Source: Progne subis subis (lineage: Eukaryota; Chordata; Aves; Passeriformes; Hirundinidae). From it: a DNA stretch of 64,000 nucleotides. Shown piece by piece: positions 1-10,591 of the stretch. The position numbers were made by a program, and so were the translations under genes. The notes under the pieces were generated by a model. The model did no database searches and was not told the DNA's origin. It saw only the letters and a program-made list of their open reading frames with translations. Location of the stretch: positions 4,333,636 to 4,397,635 of the forward strand of contig JAKJHU010000053.1 of NCBI GenBank assembly GCA_022316685.1. The letters run 5' to 3'. Within the stretch, counting starts at the first letter, position 1. Each line of letters starts with the position of its first letter.

Positions 1-494
1 TGCAGACTGAATATTTTTTTATTTTTAGTTCTTGCAAATAGCTCACCCCTCACCTTTCCTGTCAGGCATGAATGAAAACTGTGCTGCATGGTTGGCTCCT
101 TCTGTTTCTCCATAGAGAAAAATTTTAGTAGCACTTATGCTTGTTCAGTGCTGGATGTTTGAGCACATGAAGGTAAATGAAGCAGATGTGTTCTATATTT
201 TTAGGTCGGAGCCAACAGCTGTCCTAGTTATTCTTAAATGCTCTCACAACTTTATGCAGAAAAATGCCACTGAAGTCAGGTTCTGACTAAATTTTGTGTG
301 ATGTAGTGGTGTGCTGGTTGTAGGACAAAGCTAACTGGGGTTGCCTTGGTCACTGACAGGGTCTCGAGTTCCTATTTTGATATTTCCTCCTAATTTTCCT
401 GTTTAAAGTAGTGAAGCTAGCGAAAACTGCATCAGAAACTCTTCATTGTAGTGCTGAACTGGAGATACTACTTGTCAGCAAACTGCGCTAGAGG

Positions 495-535
495 ATTGTT
501 TTAGGTCACTCCCAACTGGAACTATTCTATTCTAG
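495..535 (+). mobile_element. Possible CR1 3'-tail remnant
   Basis: The sequence TTTTAGGTCACTCCCAACTG followed by GAACTATTCTATTCTA resembles the final bases of avian CR1 LINEs (AGGTCCCTTCCAACC...TTCTATGATTCT). The match is short and degenerate. Confidence 0.4.
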
Positions 536-2715
536 GAATCTTAAATGTGACTCTTCAGAGAGGCCAAATTATCTCTGCTCCAAAGATTTCAGTGATGCTG
601 TAGGGTTTTACAGCACCTTGAGGTTGTTTCCCACTTTTGAAATGGTTATCTCTGATGTGGCAGTGACAAGGTATTCTTCAGATTACCTGTAGCCTACAGA
701 AGGAATTGCTCTTTGAACATCTATCTTTTTGAAGAAGATTTATCTGATTCTGCTTTTGAGGGTTCGTTGGTTGGCTGTAGACACTTTGTCATTGTCGAGG
801 AGTTCAGTTTATTTCTCTCCTCTGTTCTCTTACTGCTGCAGCAGTGGAAAGGGCAGCTGTGAGATACAGCATGCTGTGCTTTGGGAAGATATGGTGCTGC
901 ATATGGATAAATTGTGTCACATCTCTTATTCATACAGTCCTGACTGAAAAAGTGAACAGACACAAACAAAATTCCTGGTACACATTTTACAAGAAAGTTT
1001 AGCAGGTGAACTGCCTATCATTCTAAATCAGTAAGAGAAGAGTCCTTAGGGAGTTTTAAATGCTGTTCCTGACTGTTACAGGATCTTTTGTTGAGTGGCT
1101 CAGGAGTAGGATAGCTTGTGTAACATGCTTACATTTCCACTGTGTGGAAGAGAAATTTAGAATAGACAAAACAGATCCTTTATAATACAATAGTTTTATT
1201 GTGTAGCCCTTTCAGACAAAGCTGAATTTTTTTTTTTTATTAAAACTTTGCATATGCTTCTATGATTTCTTTAAATTTATAAGGTATGTTCCGTATCCTG
1301 AAAGTCAGGACAAATTTAATGTGCGGAGTATGTCACCAAACTAACTCCCTCCTTGCTCACCTATGAGCTCCAGAAGAGATAATTGTTAAAGCAATAACTT
1401 TGACTCTAATTTATTTTGTCTTTCAGTTTCTTCATGTCATTGTCATTGTATATCTGAAGTCCACCTCTTTAGGAGAAGTGTCTAAATGGGGATGTGATTT
1501 TAAATCATAATTGAAAGGTTTCACATTTAATTTGCTCCTAGGGTTTGGGAGCTTGTTGGTTCCTCTAGTGTGTACTGATGGATCTGTTTCCTCAGTGCAG
1601 GAGTGTCCTTAAAGGTACCACAGCCATCCTCTATCCATTTGGATATTATTTCATATTCAGACACAGAATTCCTTCATTTCAACACAAACCTTTTGTTTGA
1701 ATCAATTGTCTCTTCCAGCAAATTATCATCTCAGGCCTTTAGTCCAAGCAGCATCATACCAGGAGGGGCAACATTGTCTTCAGTCTCACTTCTGTCAGCA
1801 TGTAAGATAATACAGCTTGCAACTGGGTTTTTTGGAAAGAATTCATACAAATATGTTTGAGGTGTACTGTGAGGAGCAGGCAGAGGGGACTATCTTGGGG
1901 AATAAAAGCAGTGTTTTGGTTCAGGAACCTGATAACATTGTAAATATACCTAAAAAAACTATTTAAATTTGGATAACCTCCACTAAAATAATGTTAGTCT
2001 CCCATTTTGGGTGAGTAAGAGCTTATTTGGGGCTGTTATGCCCGTAAAGATGTTGATGATGTGAGTGCTGGCAGATCCTGTGAATGGCTGGAGTCGCTGG
2101 GTAGGGAGTGGGAATGGGGAGGGGGAAAGGGAGAAGGAGCAGCTCTCCTGGTGAGAAGTTTCAGGTGTTAGTTACAGGTGATTTATTTGGCTCTTCCTTA
2201 CCTGAGACAGCAGATGGTGATGGAAGTTGGCAAGGGAAGACTGGGAGAAGACCCTTCTCCAGGAGAGGACAGATAGCAGAAAGGGTGCTTTGCCTTCCAA
2301 GTATTGCAAATCTTTGCCTTCCAAGTATTGCTTTGACCCACATCTTGCCTGAATTACACTTGTCTCCATAGCAGCAGTAATTGTACTTCCTATGGAAAAA
2401 AGGAGGGGCAAGTCATAATTAGAAGCAGGTCCCAAACATGGTTTTCTGCTCAGGATCATGTAAGGGTAGAACTGAAGCGTCCTAAGCCAATAACAGAGTC
2501 TCAACAGCTCTGAAAGCAAACACCTTCCTTGGAAAGACGCTGTTAAAATTTAGGATATGTGTCCTATCCATTGAACTACAGAAATACGTTTTGCCATAGG
2601 ACTATCACAGGCACATGACGTTTATATAATACCGTCACAGCTGAGGTGCCAGCAGAGACTCTCACTGTGCTGTGGAGGGAAGGATGATGGAACAGGGCAC
2701 TGTGGGTACTGCTGT

Positions 2716-2746
2716 TCTCTCTCTCTCACTCTCTCTCTCTTTCTCT
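2716..2746. repeat. (CT)n microsatellite
   Basis: An almost pure CT dinucleotide run with one CA and one TTT interruption. Confidence 0.9.
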
Positions 2747-4880
2747 ATCACCTCTCTTCCCCCCATTATCCCCCCAATTTTCCCTTCTCCAAGGCATGGA
2801 GTAAGGCTTTCATTTGAAACACCAAGGGATGGCATGGATAATGATGGAGTGTTGACCCTTTATTTCCTGGAGGCTGCGAAATAGATGGCATTTTGTCAGA
2901 AGACTTGGTTCGTTAATGAAAACAGAATTGCCTAATTCCTGCACTTGAAGAGAGTTCCCTCTTCCCAGAGTAGAATTTTCTGAACTCCTTTTTCCCTCTT
3001 GCTCAGCAGCTGCTGTAGCTCATTCACTCATGCAGAGTCTCATCTGTAAACCCTTGCGAGGTGCTGTATCTGCCTTCAGCACTCCGGCTGGAGGGAGGCA
3101 AAGTGACAGACACAGAATCACTGTAATGAATTGAAAGCTGCTTTAATAAATGCAGAAATAAAAGGACTTGATTTGATTATCCTTTATGAATTTTCCAAGG
3201 GACTCAGCTGTTAGGAGCTTGGTCTGCAGTGCTCTGGCTGTGTGGGTGTTACTCAAGTGCTGGCATCTCACATGCTGTCAGCCCAGGCAGTGCTCAGGGA
3301 AGTGCAGGTTGTTATTCTGAGTCTTCATGTACCTGCTGAGCACTGTCCAATTTAGCTGCTGCCTAAGTAGAATGACACAAAGAACTGAATTCTCATACTG
3401 CTTGGATAGCCTGACTAGCAAACTGCTCAACAAGATGTCTCCAACAGGACCTTTTCCTACTTGCAGTGTGTGATTGCATCTGGGTGATGCTCACTTGGGT
3501 TGAGCAGAGGGAATTTCAAGGTGTAACAAAGATATCAACTTAGAAGTTATTGAAAATGAAGGATTATGCAAGAAATGTGATGGTACATCAGATAGTTCTG
3601 GGTTCTTGCCAAAGATTAATTTTAAGGAGACACTTTAAAAGGTTCTTTTATCCATTGAGTTGTAAGATTGAGGGCTATCAGATATGTCTAATAATGCTCA
3701 GCTTGCTTCTGGTATTCACTGACTGCGAAAGGAGGACCATATACTGGACTGTCAGATCTACAGTGCAAATTTTAAAAACACCAGTAAATCAAGGAAAGTA
3801 AAAAAATAAGATATCGGTGTAGGCTGTCATTTTGCTGGATGATTTTGTACCAACTGGCCCAAATTATGACCATTATTCACTCTAAAGTATTAAAAGGAAT
3901 AAAATATGTTTATGTATTTCCTTTTTGCTAGACCTAAGATAACTGGAAATAGTGTCACCTTTATCTTATCTCAAGTTCCCTCAGAAAGCTTAACTCACAG
4001 TCCAGTGCTTCAGTCAGGAGTTACATTCAGGGAGGGGTGGTCGCAGCTTCTTTACACAGTTTTGCATAATGGGCAAAAAGTCCTTCATGACAATTTTTAA
4101 GCCATTAACTGTACCATTTCAGTCTCTCACAACAGTTCCTGCATTGCTTCCACTTAATTATCCTTAGTTGGGAAGAATTTCAAAAACCTCCTGTTGATTA
4201 TGTCAAAACACCACATTTTGTAATCTGTCTGTGAATTCTGATAAAGCTTCGTTCTGACAGCCACATGGAGAATGGCATTGTCTGATGCTGAACATTGACA
4301 CTGAGCACTTATTTTCTTGACTCAAGCACTGACTGCTTTGTATAGAACTCTTAAGAATGGTCAATACCAGTTTTTCAATTTATGGAAATCTGTGCGTTTC
4401 AGGGCCCACTGGCTCTGCTGTTGCTGTAATTGAAGAGCAGAGCTCTGTGAGACGCTAGCTCTGGGGAGTAAAACCACCAGGAGTTCCTTTTCTGCTCAGG
4501 CACACCTGTTCTTTTCAGTCCCTACTGCATTTCAAAGCTTTATTTTTCACTTGCATCTCTGTGCTGCCACGTGTGCTGTCAATAATCCAGGGGAAGGTGT
4601 GGGAGCAGAAACTTGTAACACAGAGCTCATGTACTGAGGGTGGTGTGGGGTAAGATGGGGCCTGCTGAAGGCAGCTTTGGGACTGGTGTCTGAGCTTTGT
4701 GTTCATGCCAGAGTACACAGAGGCACTGTGGAAGGGAGTGGCATCTGAGCGTGGAGGCTAGAGCTGAAATACCCCTGTCAGTGCTCCGGGCTCCCTGAGA
4801 CCTGAGGCACAGTGTACTTCAGGACTGAGAAACTGTGATGGAAAGAAGCAACTGTTATTTCCAAGGGACCTGGCAGTGGA

Positions 4881-4919
4881 TTTTTTATTTTTATTTTTAT
4901 TTATTTAAATTTTTTTATC
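4881..4919. repeat. ATTTT-type low-complexity tract
   Basis: T-rich sequence with spaced single A residues (TTTTTATTTTTATTTTTATT pattern). Confidence 0.8.
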
Positions 4920-5314
4920 TTTGTTTTGATAATACATTTGCCATTAAGTTTATTGTTTACCTCCAAGATGTTGCATTGTTGGTCATTTCCTCACAGCAAT
5001 GAGAACTACACCTCTGCACCACTTCAATAATAGAAGCCCAGAGTTAAATTGTGTTGTGTTCATACCCTAAGGATTTGTAACTCTCCCAAGCCTATGTCCG
5101 TTTATTAGAACAGTCTCAGAATAGCCCCCAGTGCTCAGGCTCTGTGATGTTAGCATAGCTGGCTCCTTGGAGATGGCCACAGTGCCACAGTGCCCAGCCC
5201 TGCCTCCGGTCTGCAGCCCCAGCACTGGCAGCGAAAACTCTGCGGGAAAAGAATCCAACCACACAATGAAGCTGGAACCGCACAGCCCTTCCACCTGCAG
5301 CACCGCCTCTCCCT

Positions 5315-6350
5315 GTGCCCGGGGCACACCTGTGTGTGCGCTGTCCCCGTGTGCGGGTGCCACACCGGCTGTGCCCGTGCCCATGACACAGGGGCTGTCC
5401 TCGTGCCCGTGACACAGGGGCTGTGCCCGTGTGCCCGTGACACAGCGACTGTCCCCGTGCCCGGACACAGCGGCTGTCCCCGTGTGCCCGTGACACACGA
5501 GCTGTCCCTGTGTGCCCGTGACACACGAGCTGTCCCCATGCCCGTGACACACGAGCTGTCCCCGTGTGCCTGTGACACAGTGGCTGTCCCCGTGCCCGTG
5601 ACACAGTGGCTGTCCCTGTGTGCCCGTGACACACGAGCTGTCCATATGTGCCGGTGCCACACGAGCTGTCCCCGTGTGCCTGTGACACAGGGGCTGTCCC
5701 CGTGTGCCCGTGACACAGGGGCTGTCCCTGTGTGCCCGTGACACACGAGCTGTCCCTGTGTGCCTGTGACACACGAGCTGTCCATATGTGCCGGTGCCAC
5801 ACGAGCTGTCCCCGTGTGCCCGTGACACAGGGGCTGTCCCCGTGTGCCCGTGACACAGGGGCTGTCCCCGTGTGCCCGTGACACACGAGCTGTCCATATG
5901 TGCCGGTGCCACACGAGCTGTCCCCGTGTGCCCGTGACACAGGGGCTGTCCCCGTGTGCCCGTGACACACGAGCTGTCCATATGTGCCGGTGCCACACGA
6001 GCTGTCCCCGTGTGCCCGTGACACAGGGGCTGTCCCCGTGTGCCCGTGACACACGAGCTGTCCATATGTGCCGGTGCCACACGAGCTGTCCCCGTGTGCC
6101 CGTGACACAGTGGCTGTCCCCGTGTGCCCGTGACACACGAGCTGTCCCCGTGTGCCCGTGACACACGAGCTGTCCCCGTGCCCGTGACACACGAGCTGTC
6201 CCCGTGTGCCCGTGACACACGAGCTGTCCCCGTGTGCCCGTGACACACGAGCTGTCCCTATGTGCCGGTGCCACACGAGCTGTCCCCGTGTGCCTGTGAC
6301 ACAGGGGCTGTCCCCGTGTGCCCGTGACACACGAGCTGTCCCCGTACCAG
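5315..6350. repeat. 28-bp minisatellite with an 84-bp higher-order unit
   Basis: About 1 kb of tandem repeats with a 28-bp period; the shared core is ACGAGCTGTCCCCGTGTG followed by CCCGTGACAC. A few 26-bp units lack one TG. Three variants occur: A with CCATATGTGCCGGT, B beginning GCCACACGAG, and C with ACAGGGGCTG. The A-B pair recurs at 5628, 5768, 5880, 5964, 6048 and 6242 (last copy slightly changed), and the A-B-C triplet repeats at exactly 84 bp from 5880 to 6047 and into a third copy. The left edge, 5315 to about 5400, is degenerate. The units lack stop codons in all three minus-strand frames, which creates overlapping long ORFs of no coding meaning. Confidence 0.95.
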
Positions 6351-6356
6351 GTGACA

Positions 6357-6370
6357 CCGACAGGGGGCGC
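6357..6370 (+). promoter_or_regulatory. CTCF-like motif, + orientation
   Basis: CCGACAGGGGGCGC resembles the CTCF core (CCNCNAGGGGGCGC) with one mismatch in the 5' half. It sits exactly at the junction between the minisatellite and the CpG island. Confidence 0.4.
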
Positions 6371-6384
6371 AAGAGCCGCTCCGC

Positions 6385-6401
6385 GCAGCGCCCCCTGCCG
6401 G
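6385..6401 (-). promoter_or_regulatory. CTCF-like motif, - orientation
   Basis: Read on the minus strand this is CCGGCAGGGGGCGCTGC, a good match to the CTCF core including the GCGCTGC side. It faces the + strand motif about 15 bp away, giving a convergent pair. Confidence 0.45.
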
Positions 6402-6688
6402 TCCGGTGCGTCTGTGCCCGGGGGCGGGGCCGGGCGCTCGGCGGGGGCGGGGCCGGGCTGGCGCCGCCCCTGAGCTGCCGCGCGCCGGGCGGGCCGGGCC
6501 GGGGCCGGGTCCTGGTTCGGGTCTCGCCGCCCGAGATGCGCCCGGGAGCGGCCGCGCCCCGCGGGCCCCGGGCGTGACCGGTGCGGGCGGAGCCGCCGGC
6601 TGGGCACAGACCCGCCCATGGCCCGCGCGGCCGGGCCGGCTGCTGTCCCGCGGGACGCGGCGCGGGCCTGGTGGCGGGGCCGGGCAGC

Positions 6689-6768
6689 ATGACCGCGGGC
6701 TTCGGCCCCGCTGCGCCCGCCGCCCCAGCGCCACCTTGATGCTCCACGTCCCCGCTCTACAAATATGA
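6689..6768 (+). promoter_or_regulatory. Two chained short upstream ORFs overlapping the candidate start
   Basis: An ATG at 6689 opens a 16-codon frame (MTAGFGPAAPAAPAPP) ending with TGA at 6737-6739. Its last A is the first base of the next ATG (TGATG). That second ORF encodes MLHVPALQI and stops at 6766-6768, overlapping the ATGATG at 6765-6770. If the region is transcribed as a 5' leader, this arrangement could limit initiation or allow re-initiation at the 9-codon frame. The reading frames are seen directly; their use is inference. Confidence 0.35.
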
Positions 6769-6791
6769 TGAAATGGCAGCCCCGGAAGAAG
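6765..6791 (+). CDS. Candidate alternative first coding exon of TTC28 (9 codons)
   Basis: Within the CpG island an ATGATG pair starts a frame reading MMKWQPRKK, followed directly by a consensus donor (AAG then GTGAGT at 6792). The donor is phase 0, as is the acceptor at 37244, so a spliced product would read MMKWQPRKK then AYFRQGVALQ in frame. Both ATGs have A at -3. The same frame has a stop upstream (TGA at 6690-6692), so the ORF cannot extend far 5'. Inference: a transcript from this island would encode a TTC28 lacking the first roughly 120 residues. The exon might instead be noncoding 5' UTR, or belong to another transcript. Splicing over 30 kb is not proven by the sequence alone. Confidence 0.4.
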
Positions 6792-7150
6792 GTGAGTTCC
6801 GGGAGGGTTCGCCCCGCTCCCTCTCGGGCTCCCCTCGCCGCCGCTCCGTGCCCCGTGCGGGATGCGGGCGGTGCTGGGGCCGCGCCCCGACGCGGCCGCG
6901 GGGCCGGAGCGGCGCTGGCAGTCCCGGTGCCCGCGGAGGGGCCCGCGCCGGGCGGTGCGCGGTGTCCGTGCGGGGCCGCAGCGTTGGACGCGGCGCAGGA
7001 CGCTTTTCCGTGGCGCTTGGCAGTGGATTTTATGGGTATTCTTTGAAGGGAGAACCCAGCAAACCGAGTGTGCTGTGCCGCCCCTCTACGGCAATGACCC
7101 TTTGCTCCTGGCAGCTGTGGACTATTAAACTTTTTATTTTCTTTTTTCCC

Positions 7151-7174
7151 TTTTTTTTTTTTTTTTTTTTTTTT
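7151..7174. repeat. Poly-T tract (24 T)
   Basis: Uninterrupted T24 preceded by T6 and CCC, just right of the CpG island. Confidence 0.9.
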
Positions 7175-9142
7175 CGTTTGGGAAAGCCTGCTTGAACCAG
7201 CAGGGCTCCTTCTGTAGCATGTTGTGTGATACTGTGTCTTACATCAGGGAAGAAATAGAAATCATATGTGAAAGGCATAAGAGTGTCTCTGGCTGTGAGT
7301 GTGAGACACGAATAAACGGTGTTAGACTGTCCTGGTTGGAACGTGCCTTGTGCCACTGCAGCTCCGGGTGATCAGTCAGGCTTTGTACACTGGTACCTCA
7401 TTTCTTTTCCATCTAGTCTGAAGCTGTTCCTTCAGGGGTTTTTTTCAAGCAAGCGATTGTGCCTAGTGAGAGTAGTTCTTATTTCAAGTCATTGTCTCGT
7501 AAGAAGGATAAACAGATGACAGTCAAGCTTGGTGGGAGTGTCAGTGCAATTTTCAGGCCCCTCTGTGCCTCCTTTCAAACTGGTTTTAAGATGTCTACAA
7601 GCTGTAGATTTTCAAATGTCTGTTTTTACTATTTTCAAGTGAATGTGCAGTCACTCCTGTGGTTACGGCTGTGGAAACCCCTCCAGGCCATGGTTACAGC
7701 TGTATTGACTGAACCACTGAAATATTATTCTTGGCTGTTGGCTGGACTCCTCGGCTCTGGAAGATTCTGTTCGGAGTGTCAGGATTCACTCGGCAGTATT
7801 GGCTCACCCACTTATGCTTAAATCACCATGTCAGATGGTTAATTCTTTTCTCTGCATTATTGTCTGTGTCCAAGTTGATTTGATTTTGGGCAGCCAAATT
7901 TGATTGTGTAGAGGGTACACGAGACAGCTGAACTTCTCTGAACTGTCAGGCTTGTCAGGCTCTGAACTGTTACTTGTCTGAGCAAAAAATATTTCCTATT
8001 CCTGATGTGATGTGATGCAAACTATGTTCGTGTTGGACTAGGCTGTGTTTTCAGCTGTAGTGCCAGTGAATCTCAGCAGAGATTATTTAGTCCGTGCTGC
8101 CAGCAGCCTCACGTGAGCGCGGCTGGGATTTCTGCTGGCCCGGTGCCGTTGCAGTGCTGCCGTCATGTGCTGCACGGAGTAGCCTCGGGAAAGGGGCTTG
8201 TGCAGACCACGCAGGAGGTTCTGCTGCCCCAGGTCTGAGTGGCACAGAAAATGAGACAGTGCAGCACCGAGTGTGTAGCATAGCCCCTGGTACTGCCGTT
8301 CCTTTCCTCAAGTGACTTCCGAACAGGCATTTGCCTGCCTTGTCCCTATTAGAATACCCAAATAAGAGAGCTGAATGCATGTGCTGCTTCACTGAATTGG
8401 GAGTCTCCCTTGATTTATTTTTTTATACTCGTCTTCTTTTGCTTTATCCATGCTTTTATTGTTAAATGTTTAAGGTGTTTTGCTTGTTGAGAGATATTTG
8501 CTTTCACAGCTGTGAAATGGTGCTGTATAGAATCTCATGCGGTTTATTAGTCCTGCGTGTAACCCTGGAGTATGCTCCTTTGTCTGGTGATTCCCAGATA
8601 CAGCTTTTGCCTGGAATGTGTACCGGGTTCTCTTGCCTTCAGCAAGTGAAAAAATTAATTTGCTTGTGACTGAAATACTCCTGTTCTGTTGTAAACCATC
8701 TATGTTTTTAAGTTTAGAAAATGACCCTTGTTTACTAATTTTTTCCCACAAGCATCAGAACTAATAAAGACTTTTCCTGTGGACTTCGGTTACTCACCTC
8801 TGGCTTCACTTCCTTCCAGGTTCCCCTTGCATCCTTGTCTTCTAGTCCAGGGTGAGGTCCGTGCTGGCCAGGTGCCCTGGGACACAGGCAATGGGCCCAG
8901 GACCCAGGGGCTGCCAGCACAATGTGTGAGTCTGTTGCCTTGGGAAGTCAGGCTGGAATTCCAGCATAAAAATGTCCCCTGAGTTTGGGTGAGCACAACT
9001 GTGCTGACAGCCTCTCAGGAGCCAGTAATTATACAGGATCTGGCTACAGCCATGACTGATTTGTTACATTGATTGTATACTTTGAAAATTGTAAAATCGG
9101 TCATGTCAGTATGTTCAGCAGCTCAGATTTTAGGAATTACAT

Positions 9143-9665
9143 AGAATCATAGAATTGCTATGTTTGGACAAGATCATCAATCCATCTTGTCAACCCTGCA
9201 CCACCATGTTCACCACTAAAGCATGTACCCAAGTGCCACATCCACATGTTTTTGAACATTCCACCACTTCCCTGGGCAGCCTGTGCCAGGGCTGGACAAC
9301 TCTTTCCATGAAGAAGTTTTCCATAATGTCCAACCTAAGCCTTCCGTGGTATAACTTGAGGCCGTTTCCTCTTGTCCTGTCCCTCGTTACTCAGGAGCAT
9401 AACCCCCAGGTGGCTACAGCATCCTTTCAGGGAGTTGTAGAGAGTAAGAAGATCCCCTTTGAGCCTCCTGTTCTCCAGGCTGAGCCTCCCCAGCTCCTTC
9501 TGTCACTTCTCATCAGATTTGTGCTCCAGATCCTTCCCCATCTCTGTTGCCTTCTCTGATGACCTGTTCCATGATCTTCTCTGGCACTGAGGGCAGGCTG
9601 ACAAGTCTTGTAGTTCTGGAATTGAATCTTTCCCTTATCAAAACCTCTTTTTGAAGCTTCCTTCA
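9143..9665 (-). mobile_element. CR1 LINE fragment, minus orientation
   Basis: On the + strand it begins with the reversed CR1 terminus (AGAATCATAGAATTGCTATG) and continues with CR1 3'-region landmarks in reverse complement: CCACCACTTCCCTGGGCAGC at about 9262, CCATAATGTCCAACCTAAGC at about 9321, CTTGAGGCCGTTTCCTCTTG near 9356, GGGAGTTGTAGAGAG and CTCCAGGCTGAGCCTCCCC. From about 9560 it continues as a less familiar CR1-like part (GGCACTGAGGGCAGGCTGAC). It is 5'-truncated, as nearly all CR1 copies are, and carries no intact ORF. The right edge is uncertain by about 50 bp. Confidence 0.9.
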
Positions 9666-10535
9666 GCTCCAGGATACAGGTTGCTGCCAAATCCATGTGT
9701 GCTGCCCACAGGTTGGCTGGCTCAAGTGGTTCCATCAGTGAAATTGCTGGATCCCATTGCCCTGGACTTCCCTTGGGCTGCTCTGACCTGTTGTTGGCTG
9801 GGATTTGCTGCAGTGTCTGGGCTAAGGGGAGAAAATAATCTCATGGATGGTGGTGTGGTCATGTTTGCTAATTCAGAATAGTGAATCTATGGATAATAAT
9901 AAAAATGTCATTATACTTCTGAGTGCATAATGGGGTACTGGAGTTCAGGTGAGAGCACTCCTTTCTGAACTGTTCAAGACAGCAAGTTGTGTAAAGTGGT
10001 GCTTCATGTTTATGAAATGTACCTTGTTTTTATGTAGGAGCAGTGTGGGAAATTCTGCTGTTTGTGCCTGATAACAACAACTGGTTTAGATACTAAACAA
10101 AATCGCATATAGGAGTCAATTGCTAATCAATTCTGTGATTAAATGCTGGATGAAACCTGAACTGACTGTGGTGGGTGTGGATGTCATGAAGGATTCAGTA
10201 AATCATCAATAGCAACACAGTGCTGAGCTGAGATATCCCTTTGTTCCTGACTGCCACGAGTTAGGCATATTTACCAAGAGCATTTCAGGAAGATTCATTC
10301 ATGTGTGTGTACAAACAGCTTCTTCAGTTTTCCTGGAGTACAGATAGTAAATTCATGCAAATCTCATTATCTCTCTGCCATAACTTACTCTCCTGGAGAT
10401 CTGTATTGGTTTTTTTAACTCTGAATCTGTATATTATGCTATGTCTAAGTCCTCTGTTTGGATTTTCAGTACGTGCTCGAGACTGGAATAGTGCATCTCA
10501 TCTTGGTCACTGTGTAATAGTAGGATCCAAAAGCT

Positions 10536-10539
<4 letters not shown>

Positions 10540-10591
<52 letters not shown>
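10540..10591. repeat. 52-base poly-T tract
   Basis: An uninterrupted T52. On the minus strand it is an A52 run preceded by ATTAAA (complement of 10596-10601), so it may be the poly(A) tail of a retroposed minus-strand transcript. It also creates meaningless poly-Lys and poly-Phe reading frames. Confidence 0.9.

Larger units (their letters stand above)
1..5314. other. Gene-free sequence left of the minisatellite
   Basis: No exon with convincing coding content was found on either strand. Open frames are short and compositionally random. The stretch contains a CT-rich microsatellite (2716-2746), an ATTTT-rich tract (about 4881-4919), a small tandem duplication around 2296-2335 (CTTCCAAGTATTGC twice, period about 23) and a possible CR1 tail scrap near 495-535. 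It is either an intron of full-length TTC28, if the canonical first exon is further left, or intergenic. Confidence 0.6.
6350..7020. promoter_or_regulatory. CpG island with TATA-less promoter features
   Basis: This is the only strong GC- and CpG-rich block outside the minisatellite. It contains several GC-box (SP1-type) motifs, for example GGGGCGGGGC at 6421-6430 and GGGGGCGGGGCC around 6443-6454, and more in 6660-6680. No TATA box is obvious. A consensus splice donor for a + strand transcript lies at 6791/6792. CpG density falls off by about 7020, where ordinary AT-richer sequence begins. Because downstream TTC28 exons are on the same strand with a compatible phase, the simplest reading is a TTC28 promoter, possibly alternative, since the recognised N-terminal TTC28 coding sequence is not in it. 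A divergent noncoding transcript is also possible. Confidence 0.65.

Noticed and set aside
1..6300. Exons of CHEK2 or other genes that neighbour TTC28 in vertebrates
   Set aside because: No kinase motifs or recognisable peptides from the expected neighbours appear in any frame.
5315..6350. CRISPR-like repeat array
   Set aside because: Units are contiguous with no unique spacers and the genome is a vertebrate's. It is a minisatellite.
5067..6747. Three overlapping minus-strand ORFs of 393-543 codons rich in CHGHTGTARVSRAHGDSS-like repeats
   Set aside because: They are the 28-bp minisatellite read in three frames. The unit has no stop on that strand and 28 is not divisible by 3, so the same peptide words cycle through all frames. 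No start context, splice signal or known family supports translation.
6406..6768. Arg/Gly/Pro/Ala-rich 120-codon ORF in the CpG island as the TTC28 N-terminus
   Set aside because: Its product does not resemble the known TTC28 N-terminus, and it stops at 6766-6768 before the splice donor, so it cannot join the downstream exons.
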